The translations under genes were made by a program, and so were the position numbers. A DNA stretch of 64,000 bases from PALSA-505 sp036496025 (lineage in GTDB: Bacteria; Actinomycetota; Actinomycetes; Streptosporangiales; Streptosporangiaceae): NCBI GenBank assembly GCA_036496025.1, contig DASXLW010000080.1, positions 9,010 to 73,009 of the forward strand. Reading direction: 5' to 3'. Every line of letters starts with the position of its first letter. Position 1 is the stretch's first letter. The notes under the pieces were generated by a model. The model made no database searches and was not told the DNA's origin. It saw only the letters and a program-made list of their open reading frames with translations. Of the stretch, positions 24,661 to 31,899 are shown one piece after another.

Positions 24661-25620
24661 TCACGCCGCCGCGGCGCGGCTCCGGAACATCCGCTGGTAC
24701 TCGTGCGGGGTGACCTGATGGACCCGGGCGAAGTGCGTGCGCAGCCGGTGCGCCGAACCGAAGCCGCACCGGGAGGCGATCCGGTCGATGGTGTCGTCGG
24801 TGTTCTCCAGCAGGTCCTGCGCGCGCCGGACGCGCTCGCGGCACAGCCATTGCAGCGGCGTGGTGCCGGTCGCCTGGCGGAACCGCCGCGCGTAGGTGCG
24901 CGGGCTCATCGCCGCCTGCCGGGCCAGGTCCTCGACCGTCAGCGGCAGCTCCAGGTGGCCCCTGGCCCAGTCCAGCGAGGCACCCAGGCCCGGGGCGGCG
25001 GCCAGCAGCGGCTGCTCGATGTACTGCGCCTGGCCGCCTTCGCGGTGCGGGGGCACGACCAGGCGGCGGGCGAGCATGTTCGCGATCCGGGTCCCGTGGT
25101 CTTGCCGCACGATGTGCAGGCACAGGTCCAGCCCCGCCGCGGACCCGGCGGAGGTGAGGATCTGCCCGTCGTCGATGTACAGCACGTTGGGTTCCACCCG
25201 GACCGCAGGCCAGCGCCGGGCCAGTTCGGCCGCGTGCATCCAGTGCGTGGCTGCGGGGCGCCCGTCGAGCAGGCCGGCGGCGGCCAGGGTGAAGGCGCCG
25301 GTGCAGATCGAGGCGATCCGCGCCCCGCGGTCGTACGCGGCGCGCAGGGCCTGAAGCAGCGCGGCGGGCGGATCACCCTGCCGGTCGGCACAGGCCGGGA
25401 CGATCACCGTCTCCGCCTGGCTGAGCTCCCGCAGCCCGGCCTGGCCGTCGAAGCGCAGCCCCTCGGCGGTGCGCACCGGCCCGTCCTGGACCGCGCAAAG
25501 CTGCAGGTCGTACCACCAGGGCACGGGGAAGTCCCGGCGGCCGGGCTCGAAGACCTCGCAGGGGATGGCCAGCTCGAACATCGGCATGCCGGGGGTGACG
25601 GGAATGGCAATCCGGTGCAT
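24661..25620 (-). CDS. GlxA-family transcriptional regulator (DJ-1/PfpI plus AraC HTH)
   Basis: A 319-residue regulator. The N-terminal DJ-1/PfpI-like domain (residues 1 to about 165) includes VIVPACADRQ and GARIASICTGAFTLAAAGLL, with the Cys at the nucleophile-elbow position. The C-terminal AraC double HTH (about residues 215-315) includes LARQAAMSPRTYARRFRQATG and IASRCGFGSAHRLRTHFARV. It probably senses a small metabolite and controls the divergent EamA exporter. A TAGATT -10 box lies 6 bp before ATG 25620, with GTGGCA 17 bp further upstream, so a leaderless, autoregulated transcript is likely. A 9-17-9 dyad covers this promoter. Confidence 0.9.
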   Translation of the reverse strand: MHRIAIPVTPGMPMFELAIPCEVFEPGRRDFPVPWWYDLQLCAVQDGPVRTAEGLRFDGQAGLRELSQAETVIVPACADRQGDPPAALLQALRAAYDRGARIASICTGAFTLAAAGLLDGRPAATHWMHAAELARRWPAVRVEPNVLYIDDGQILTSAGSAAGLDLCLHIVRQDHGTRIANMLARRLVVPPHREGGQAQYIEQPLLAAAPGLGASLDWARGHLELPLTVEDLARQAAMSPRTYARRFRQATGTTPLQWLCRERVRRAQDLLENTDDTIDRIASRCGFGSAHRLRTHFARVHQVTPHEYQRMFRSRAAAA

Positions 25621-25654
25621 GGCAGAAATCTACCCTAAGTTGTCGTTTCTGCCA
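25620..25654. promoter_or_regulatory. Perfect 9-17-9 dyad in the GlxA/EamA divergent promoter
   Basis: TGGCAGAAA at 25620-25628 and TTTCTGCCA at 25646-25654 are exact reverse complements separated by 17 bp. The dyad overlaps the start codon, the TAGATT -10 box and the putative -35 of the regulator gene. It is the best candidate operator of the GlxA-type regulator. Confidence 0.55.
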
Positions 25655-25690
25655 CTGGGCGCGGTATCGCCGCCCGGCGACGATGGACGT

Positions 25691-26875
25691 ATGACCTACG
25701 ACGCCGCTGTCGACAGGCGTAGCCAGGTGCTGAGCTGGATCGCGCTCGGGGTCGTCTACGTGGCCTGGGGATCGACCTACCTGGCCATCCGGGTGGGGGT
25801 GGGGCACCTGCCGCCGTTCTTCCTGGCCGGCATCCGGTACATGATCGCGGGCACGCTGCTGTATCCCGTCGCCCGGTGGGCGGGCGCCCGCGGCCGCGAG
25901 CCCGGTGAGGGCAGTGCGAGGCCGGGCTGGAAAGCGTGGTTCGCCGGCGCCGTGATCGGCATCCTGCTGCTGTTCGCCGGGAACGGCGGCGTAACCGTGG
26001 CGGAGACCACGCTGCCCTCCGGACTGGCCGCCGTGCTGGTGGCCACCGTGCCGCTGTGGATGATCGTCTTCGCCTGGCCGGTGCAGGGCCAGCGCGTCAC
26101 CTGGCGCTCCGCGGCCGGCCTGGTGACCGGGCTGGCCGGCGTGGCGATCCTGGTCGGCGGCACCGCGGGCGGCCGCCTGTCCGGCGTGCTGATCGTGCTC
26201 GGCGCGGCGGCGGCCTGGGGGTTCGGGTCGGTGCTGGGTCACCGGCTGCCGCTGCCGCGCCAGGCGATGCTGGCCGCGGCCATCGAGATGCTGGCCGGCG
26301 GCGCGGTGCTGCTGGCCGTGGCGGCCGGCACGGGGGAGTTCGGCCGCATCCGGTGGGCCTCGGTCCCGGCGTCGTCCTGGCTCGCGCTGGCCTACCTCGT
26401 CCTCGCCGGCTCGATCCTGGCCTTCACCGCCTACGGCTACGCCCTGGCCCGCCTGCCCCTGCCCACCGTGTCGACATATGCCTATGTCAACCCGGTCGTC
26501 GCGGTGCTGGCCGGGATCGTGGTGCTGGGCGAGCGATTCACCTGGCGGGAAGGCCTGGGCGCGGCCCTCGTGATCGCCTCGGTCGTCATCATCCTGCACC
26601 GGTCCCGCGCCACGTCGCGGGCGGCCAACCGGGCGCGCGTGCCGGGGCTACGGCGAGCCCGGCCGGCCGGCGAGCTCGGCCACCTCGGCGACCGCGGCCG
26701 CGAGCGCGCCCGGCTCCCCGGTGTCCACCGTCACCAGCGGCGCCTCCAGGCCGAGCGGGGTGACGGTGGCCGCGAGTTCGCCCACCCGCGCCAGCATCCG
26801 GGAGGGATTGATCACGTCGCGGTGAATGGGGTGACGGCTGACGCCGTGCCTGTAGCGCGCCCGGCTGACCGCTAG
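25691..26875 (+). CDS. EamA-family (DMT) exporter with antisense C-terminal extension
   Basis: A ten-TM drug/metabolite transporter with two EamA repeats: VYVAWGSTYLAIRVGVGHLP opens the first and YGYALARLPLPTVSTYAYVN with VVLGERFTWREGLGAALV closes the second. It resembles the YedA/RhtA-type amino acid and metabolite exporters. The transporter proper ends near residue 315 (VIILHRS). The frame then runs on for about 80 residues, antisense to the 3' end of the convergent kinase gene, and stops at 26875. The tail is Arg/His-rich and without homology I recognise, so either it is a read-through after loss of the natural stop or the sequence has an error there. The start is ATG 25691. Confidence 0.85.
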   Translation: MTYDAAVDRRSQVLSWIALGVVYVAWGSTYLAIRVGVGHLPPFFLAGIRYMIAGTLLYPVARWAGARGREPGEGSARPGWKAWFAGAVIGILLLFAGNGGVTVAETTLPSGLAAVLVATVPLWMIVFAWPVQGQRVTWRSAAGLVTGLAGVAILVGGTAGGRLSGVLIVLGAAAAWGFGSVLGHRLPLPRQAMLAAAIEMLAGGAVLLAVAAGTGEFGRIRWASVPASSWLALAYLVLAGSILAFTAYGYALARLPLPTVSTYAYVNPVVAVLAGIVVLGERFTWREGLGAALVIASVVIILHRSRATSRAANRARVPGLRRARPAGELGHLGDRGRERARLPGVHRHQRRLQAERGDGGREFAHPRQHPGGIDHVAVNGVTADAVPVARPADR

Positions 26876-27184
26876 CTGCGGGTCGCACCGGCAGAACACC
26901 TCGACCGCTCCGGCGAACTCGCGCAGCGCCCGTTCGCGCCGGGCCCCGCGCCACCAGCCCTCGGCGACCACGTCGGGGAACTGCGCGGACAGCCGGAACA
27001 CAACCTCGGCCGCGGCGTCGCCTACCCGATCCGACCAGTCCTCGTCACCAAGGCCCAGGACATCGGCCAGCGCTTCCTTGATCGGATCCAGGCTGAGCAG
27101 CGGCCAGCGCAGCGCCCCCGTCACCGCGGCGGCGACCGTCGACTTGCCGGTGCCGGGCGCACCCGACACCACGATGAGGGTCAT
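26648..27184 (-). CDS. P-loop kinase-like ATPase (AAA_33 type)
   Basis: A 178-residue cytosolic nucleoside- or small-molecule-kinase-like protein. Walker A is at the very start (VVSGAPGTGKSTVAAAVTG). A Walker-B-like strand, FPDVVAEGWWRG, and a lid-like region, CDPQLAVSRARYRHG, follow. This resembles the AAA_33/zeta-toxin-like kinases, several of which phosphorylate antibiotics or sugars, but the substrate cannot be told. Its last 228 bp overlap the extended frame of the convergent EamA gene. The gene has normal length and ends in the usual AVAEVAELA helix, so of the two overlapping ends this one looks native. Confidence 0.8.
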   Translation of the reverse strand: MTLIVVSGAPGTGKSTVAAAVTGALRWPLLSLDPIKEALADVLGLGDEDWSDRVGDAAAEVVFRLSAQFPDVVAEGWWRGARRERALREFAGAVEVFCRCDPQLAVSRARYRHGVSRHPIHRDVINPSRMLARVGELAATVTPLGLEAPLVTVDTGEPGALAAAVAEVAELAGRPGSP

Positions 27185-27214
27185 CGTTCACCCCGGGCGA
27201 AGGCGAAGGCGGCC

Positions 27215-27250
27215 GAGCCGCCCGCCGCCGGCAAGGGCGACGGGCGGCTC
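27215..27250 (-). terminator. 10-bp perfect GC hairpin downstream of secreted-protein gene
   Basis: GAGCCGCCCG at 27215-27224 and CGGGCGGCTC at 27241-27250 are exact complements with a 16-nt loop. The hairpin begins 17 bp after the stop codon of the secreted protein on the minus strand and lies before the kinase gene, so it probably ends the transcript. Confidence 0.6.
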
Positions 27251-27267
27251 CAGCACCACGCAGACCC

Positions 27268-28914
27268 TCAGGGGAGCGGTACGTTGAAGACCCGCGTCCC
27301 CCAGTTTTGCTGCCCGTTGGTGGTCTGGCTGGACCTGGGCGGGATGTACTCGGTGGCCAGCCAGGCAGAGTGCGACGTGTCGCTCGGCACCGCGAACGAG
27401 TAATCGCCCCAGCGCGTCGACTTCCGGAAGTAAGGCCCGGTCCCTGACGCCGCCACGACCGGCGGGCCGAAGTTGGCCGCCCCGGCCTTGAGGGTGGCGA
27501 ACGCAGCGCTCGGGAACCGGTTGCGGCTGGTCAAGGTGAAGACGACCGCCGCGTTCCCCGCCGCGTCGGGCTGCACTGCCGGGTAGATCGCGTACTGGCC
27601 GGCGGAAGCGATGTAGCCCTGGCGGACGATCGACGCGCCGGCGATCCCGTTCGCGCCGAGCCGCGGCCTGACCTGGAACCAGGCACCTCCGGCGCGGACC
27701 CTGCGGTCGCCGGCCGGCCGTACCGCGGTCGTCAGCTCGCCCCAGACCGTGCCGCCGATGAACTGCGTCGACTGCATCCGGTCATCGCCCGAGTCCAGCG
27801 TGCTCGTGGACCCCTTCTGCGGGGACTTCGGCGGGTTGGCATAGCGTTGAGAGTTGATGACCGTGCTGGTCAGCGTGGGGATACCGCCCTTGCCGACCTG
27901 GTTCCGATTGGTCATGGCCCACACGCTGATCTGGTGGCTACCCTGACCGCCGTCCAGCCCGCCGAGGAAGTACTCGGCGTTCGGCTTCCCCGTGGACAGG
28001 GCAGGCTGCGGCGCCACGACCGGCTGGGAGGCGGGCGTCAGGCCGAAGCGCACGAAGTGCGTGAGCGGCTTGCCGGCGACCAGATCCGCCTTGTCGATCG
28101 CCCACATCTCGGAGCCGAAGAACTGCGGCCCGGTGATCGAGAACTCGTCGGCGGTCACGTACAGGTTGTGCTGGTCGATCCCGATCCTCGGCTGGTCACC
28201 GAAGCACGGGCAGCCGTTGCCCCGGCCCTCGTCCGTGGTGTCGATCGAGTACTCGTTCCACAGCCCGAGCGGGTTCGGGCTGTGCCGGACGGCGATCAGC
28301 AGCGAACTCGCGGTGCTCGTGTCGTTCAGGAACAGGATCGTCGCGAACCAGGTCTGGGTGGTGGGATCGAACCAGCAGCGCGGATCGCTGGTGAACTCCT
28401 TGCCGCCCACATTGAACAGGTCGTTGACGTTGAACGGCCCGCGGACCGACTTCCCGTTCGTGCGGTAGATGCGGTACGCGGAGTTGACCGGCTCGAGTAC
28501 GAACCTATTGCCTTTGCACAGCCCCTGGTCCGGGGGTTCGAACTTCAGGTTGTAGTTGGTGAACTGGCTGTCGCGGCTGCTGACGCCGTTGAAGTTGACC
28601 CGGGGAGCGATGGTGGCCGTGGCCGCGCCCGCTGTCGTCGCGATGCGGGGTACCGCCTCCGTGGCCGAGAACCGGCCCGACGGCAGCCTGCGGGCACCCT
28701 TCGGGAATGCCCGGGCCGGCGCCCTATTCGCCGGCCGCGGATTCCTGGGCAGCAGCCGGGCTACGCCCGTCGTGCCGGTGTAGTGCATCACCACGGGGCC
28801 TGCGCCACCGCGCGCGACAGACGCCTGTGCCACCGTCGGCACCACGCCTCCCGCAGTGATCAGCGCCAGCGATGCCACCACGGCTCCGCCGGGGATTAAC
28901 CGTCTGATCTTCAT
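27268..28914 (-). CDS. Secreted protein of unknown function, beta-propeller-like
   Basis: The 548-residue precursor has a signal peptide (MKIRRLIPGGAVVASLALIT ... AQASVA) and a Pro/Arg/Ala-rich linker to about residue 75. The body has repeated aromatic and Asp-rich motifs (DPRCWFDPTTQTWFATILF, GDQPRIGIDQHNLYVTADEF, STRWGDYSFAVPSDTSHSAW) that look like blades of a sialidase/BNR-type propeller. Four Cys (GLCKGN, DPRCWF, NGCPCFGD) could form disulfides, in keeping with export. No catalytic motif is recognised. ATG 28914 is preceded by a weak AGAGGCGGGA site. It may be a cell-surface or exo-enzyme-like protein; the gene stands alone and ends in a strong hairpin. Confidence 0.75.
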   Translation of the reverse strand: MKIRRLIPGGAVVASLALITAGGVVPTVAQASVARGGAGPVVMHYTGTTGVARLLPRNPRPANRAPARAFPKGARRLPSGRFSATEAVPRIATTAGAATATIAPRVNFNGVSSRDSQFTNYNLKFEPPDQGLCKGNRFVLEPVNSAYRIYRTNGKSVRGPFNVNDLFNVGGKEFTSDPRCWFDPTTQTWFATILFLNDTSTASSLLIAVRHSPNPLGLWNEYSIDTTDEGRGNGCPCFGDQPRIGIDQHNLYVTADEFSITGPQFFGSEMWAIDKADLVAGKPLTHFVRFGLTPASQPVVAPQPALSTGKPNAEYFLGGLDGGQGSHQISVWAMTNRNQVGKGGIPTLTSTVINSQRYANPPKSPQKGSTSTLDSGDDRMQSTQFIGGTVWGELTTAVRPAGDRRVRAGGAWFQVRPRLGANGIAGASIVRQGYIASAGQYAIYPAVQPDAAGNAAVVFTLTSRNRFPSAAFATLKAGAANFGPPVVAASGTGPYFRKSTRWGDYSFAVPSDTSHSAWLATEYIPPRSSQTTNGQQNWGTRVFNVPLP

Positions 28915-29053
28915 CCGATCCCGCCTCTTCCGGATAGAACGTGCCCTGCAGCCCTGTTCGCGAAGATATCGCGGCCCGGTAAAGATCGACATCAATCGTG
29001 GCGCAACCGTGACCCGGGCGTTCACCACATGCCGGCGGCCGGGTGGTCAGCGG

Positions 29054-30682
29054 CTACCGCGTGCTGGCGGCCAGATGGTCGGCGGCGCGGGCCGCGACGG
29101 CCATGATGGTCAGCGCGGGGTTGGCGCTGCCTTGGGTGGGCAGCGCGCTGCCGTCGGTGATGAACAGGTTGGGCACCGCGAAGCTGCGGCAGTCGCGGTC
29201 CACGACGCCGTGCCGCTCGTCCGCGGCCATCCGCGCCCCGCCGACCAGGTGCGCGTAGCGCTTGATCGTGATCACCTCGTCCGCGCCCGCGGCGTGCAGG
29301 ATCGCCTCCATCGCGTGCTGGGCGGCCTTCACCAGCTGCTGGTCGTTGTCGCACTGGGAGTAAGAGAACCGCGCCACGGGCAGGCCGTGCCGGTCCTTCT
29401 CCTCAGCCAGCGTGACCCGGTTGCCTGGCAGCGGCAGGAACTCGCACAGCGCGCCCAGGCACGCCCAGTGCACGTAGTCGCTCATGTACGCGCGCAGCGC
29501 CTCGCCCCAGTGCCCCTGCGCGGCGACGTGCTCGGCCCAGGTGATCGGCAGCGGCGAGACCGTCTGGATGGCGAAGCCGCGCTTGTAGGGCTGGGACGGG
29601 TCGGTCTCGTAGAACTGCTCGCTGCTGACCTCGGGCGGCGGTGCCTTGTACATCCGGACCTCGGCGTCGAACCGGCCGGCCGTCTGCGGCGCACCCTGCA
29701 CCATCAGGTAGCGCCCGACCTGATCGAAGTCGTTGCACAGTCCATCCGGGAAGCGTTTCGACGCCGACAGCAGCAGCAGCCGGGGGGTTTCGATCGAGTA
29801 GCCGGCCAGTACGACCACCCGGGCCCGCTGGAGGTGGGGCACGCCGTCGCGGACGTAGTGCACGCCTACGGCCCGGCCGGTGCGCTCGTCCACCTCGATC
29901 CCGGTGACCATCGAGTCCGGGCGGATCTCGGCGCCGTGCGCGAGCGCGTCCGGGATGTGCGTGATCAGCGGCGAGGCCTTCGCGTTGACCTTGCACCCCT
30001 GCAGGCAGAACCCCCGGTAGATGCAATGCGGCCGGTTGCCGAAGCGCCCATTGGCGATCGCGACCGGCCCGACCTTCGCCGTGATGCCGGCCTTGCGGGC
30101 GCCGCGCAGGAACACCTCTCCGTTGCCGCCGACCGGGTGCGGGCTCTGCGGGTACGTGTGCGGATCCCCCCACGGCCAGTCCTGGCCGGCCACCGGCAAC
30201 TCGGCCTCGAGGTCCTGGTAGTAGGGCTTGAGGTCGGCGTAACCGATCGGCCAGTCGGCGCCGACTCCGTCGTTGGTCCAGATGGCGAAGTCGCTGGGGT
30301 GAAAGCGCGGGGTATAGCCGGCGTAGTGCACCATCGACCCGCCGACGCCGCGGCCGGAGTTGTTCGAGCCCAGCGGCACCGGGTCGTCGCCGTCGATGAC
30401 CCGCGGTTCGGTCCAGTACAGGTGATGCGAGCCCGCCTCGTCGCTGACCCAGTCGGCGTCCGGGTCCCAGAACGGCCCGGCGTCCAGGCCGACGACCCGC
30501 CAGCCGCGCCGGGCCAGCCGCTGCAGCACCGTCGAGCCGCCCGCGCCGCAGCCCACCACGGCCAGGTCCACCTCGTCGTCGTCGTCGAACCGGCGCATCT
30601 CGGAGCGCAGCCTGTGATTGGTGCGGGTGCCGTCGTTCGGCAGCAGCCACGCCGACTGGTTGCGGTCCCGGACGCCGGCCAT
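29054..30682 (-). CDS. GMC-family flavin oxidoreductase (gluconate/sugar dehydrogenase-like large subunit)
   Basis: This 542-residue FAD enzyme has the dinucleotide motif VVGCGAGGSTVLQRLARRGW, the GMC signature region NNSGRGVGGSMVHYAGY, a CxxxC segment (GFCLQGCKVNAKASP) and the C-terminal active-site His/Asn regions RYAHLVGGARM and GSANPALTIMAVAARAADHL. It resembles the large subunit of gluconate 2-dehydrogenase and related alcohol/sugar dehydrogenases. Its start overlaps the stop of the subunit-3-like gene (TGATG), and a membrane protein precedes that, so the three form one complex. No Tat or Sec signal is visible, unlike periplasmic homologues, and no cytochrome c gene is present. The electron acceptor is therefore unclear. 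Confidence 0.9.
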   Translation of the reverse strand: MAGVRDRNQSAWLLPNDGTRTNHRLRSEMRRFDDDDEVDLAVVGCGAGGSTVLQRLARRGWRVVGLDAGPFWDPDADWVSDEAGSHHLYWTEPRVIDGDDPVPLGSNNSGRGVGGSMVHYAGYTPRFHPSDFAIWTNDGVGADWPIGYADLKPYYQDLEAELPVAGQDWPWGDPHTYPQSPHPVGGNGEVFLRGARKAGITAKVGPVAIANGRFGNRPHCIYRGFCLQGCKVNAKASPLITHIPDALAHGAEIRPDSMVTGIEVDERTGRAVGVHYVRDGVPHLQRARVVVLAGYSIETPRLLLLSASKRFPDGLCNDFDQVGRYLMVQGAPQTAGRFDAEVRMYKAPPPEVSSEQFYETDPSQPYKRGFAIQTVSPLPITWAEHVAAQGHWGEALRAYMSDYVHWACLGALCEFLPLPGNRVTLAEEKDRHGLPVARFSYSQCDNDQQLVKAAQHAMEAILHAAGADEVITIKRYAHLVGGARMAADERHGVVDRDCRSFAVPNLFITDGSALPTQGSANPALTIMAVAARAADHLAASTR

Positions 30683-31371
30683 CAGTACCCTTCCTGCACC
30701 GGGTCGTCGGCCGGATGGTGGTCGGCGACCTCGAACGGCTCGCGGGCGTCCACGCCGGCGTGCTTGTAGCCGCGCGGATAGGCCGGGCCGGGGAAGCCGA
30801 TCTCGTCCCACACCCGCGGATGGGAGTAGAACGCCGTGCAGGCGTACCGGGTCCACAGGCTCCACACGTGGGCAGCGTTGAGCCCGTGCCAGTCCTTGCT
30901 CCCGGTGTCCTGGACGGTCTGGATGAGCGTGCGCTGGTCCTGCGCCGGGCACCGCGCGAACTCGCGGCCGAACATGGCCTGCGCATCCTCGTCCAGATAA
31001 CGCAGCGTGTCCCGCCAGGCCTGCGCGTCCTCCGGCATGTCGGCATACCGCCAGCCGTCGGTCTCCATCCGGGCCAGCCGCGCGTCGATGAGGACGACCG
31101 CCGGGATGCGCCGCGCGCCTTCGCCGGCCTGGCCCAGCAACTGGTCGCACAGCGCGGTCGCGGCGGCCTCCTCCGCCGCAGTGAAGAACCCCAGCTCCTG
31201 AGGCATCCGGAGCCGAGACAGCACCACGCCCGCGGTGACCGGATCCCAGTGCCCGGCCTGGGCCGCCGTGTCGAAGCCGGGGAATCTGCCGTCCCAGCCT
31301 CCCGGTGCAGACTCCTGGCCTGGTGCGGGGGGAGTCGCCGGCGCCGGGTTCCCGGCGGGTTCGCCGCTCAC
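30682..31371 (-). CDS. Gluconate 2-dehydrogenase subunit 3-like protein
   Basis: The 229-residue protein carries the PF13618 pattern: FFTAAEEAAATALCDQLLGQ, then IPAVVLIDARLA, DEDAQAMFGREFARC, DQRTLIQTVQD, and WTRYACTAFYSHPRVWDEIG ending in YPRGYKHAGVDAREPFE. In characterised complexes the small subunit stabilises or exports the GMC partner. Here the usual Tat signal is missing; instead there is a Pro/Gly-rich N-terminus (NPAPATPPAPGQESAPGG). The start is GTG 31371, in a GTGA overlap with the upstream membrane protein; the stop overlaps the GMC start. These overlaps show strict translational coupling. Confidence 0.88.
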   Translation of the reverse strand: MSGEPAGNPAPATPPAPGQESAPGGWDGRFPGFDTAAQAGHWDPVTAGVVLSRLRMPQELGFFTAAEEAAATALCDQLLGQAGEGARRIPAVVLIDARLARMETDGWRYADMPEDAQAWRDTLRYLDEDAQAMFGREFARCPAQDQRTLIQTVQDTGSKDWHGLNAAHVWSLWTRYACTAFYSHPRVWDEIGFPGPAYPRGYKHAGVDAREPFEVADHHPADDPVQEGY

Positions 31372-31871
31372 CGTTCGCGGCGCAGGATCGCGGCCAGCAG
31401 GCCCATGCCGCCCACCATGGTCACCAACAGCGGAGCCAGCAGCGGCGGGCCCATTTCCATGTTGTAGCGGGCATTGGACCAGCCGCCCGGCTTTTGGGCG
31501 ATGCCGCGGGCGTGCAGGTAGGTACCCTGCAGCCCATTCGCGACGATGGCCGCGGACGCGACAGGCAGCGCGGTCTTGGCCATCCGCCGGCTGAACACCC
31601 CGGCGATGCCCGCCGCGGCGCCGACCGGCCCGAGCGCCACCGGCAGCCACATCATCCGGTTGCCGAAGCTGGCGCTGTCGTGCTCGAAGAAGATCTCGGC
31701 CGCGGTGACCAGCGCGCCGGCGGCGGTCAGCGCCGACAGGCTGCGCTCGAAGTGACCGGTCTCGATGTTGCGGACCACCCTGTCGATGGCGTGCTCCCGC
31801 CTGGTGCCCGCGCCCGGCGTGATGCGGTGCATCAGCCGACCGGGCCCGCTGTGCCGGGCATTGCCGTCCAT
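31368..31871 (-). CDS. Four-TM membrane protein, first gene of GMC operon
   Basis: A 167-residue protein with a charged N-terminal 45 residues containing RRVVRNIETGHFERSLSAL-like helices, followed by four hydrophobic stretches (ALTAAGALVTAAEIFFEH, MMWLPVALGPVGAAAGIAGV, LPVASAAIVANGLQGTYLHA, LLAPLLVTMVGGMGLLAAIL). It resembles uncharacterised actinobacterial integral membrane proteins. Position and coupling to a subunit-3/GMC pair suggest it anchors the dehydrogenase to the membrane or passes electrons to quinone, but no haem-binding His pair is certain. GGGAGG precedes ATG 31871. Confidence 0.75.
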   Translation of the reverse strand: MDGNARHSGPGRLMHRITPGAGTRREHAIDRVVRNIETGHFERSLSALTAAGALVTAAEIFFEHDSASFGNRMMWLPVALGPVGAAAGIAGVFSRRMAKTALPVASAAIVANGLQGTYLHARGIAQKPGGWSNARYNMEMGPPLLAPLLVTMVGGMGLLAAILRRER

Positions 31872-31899
31872 CCGGCCTCCCTTCCCGCTGCCTGGCCGG

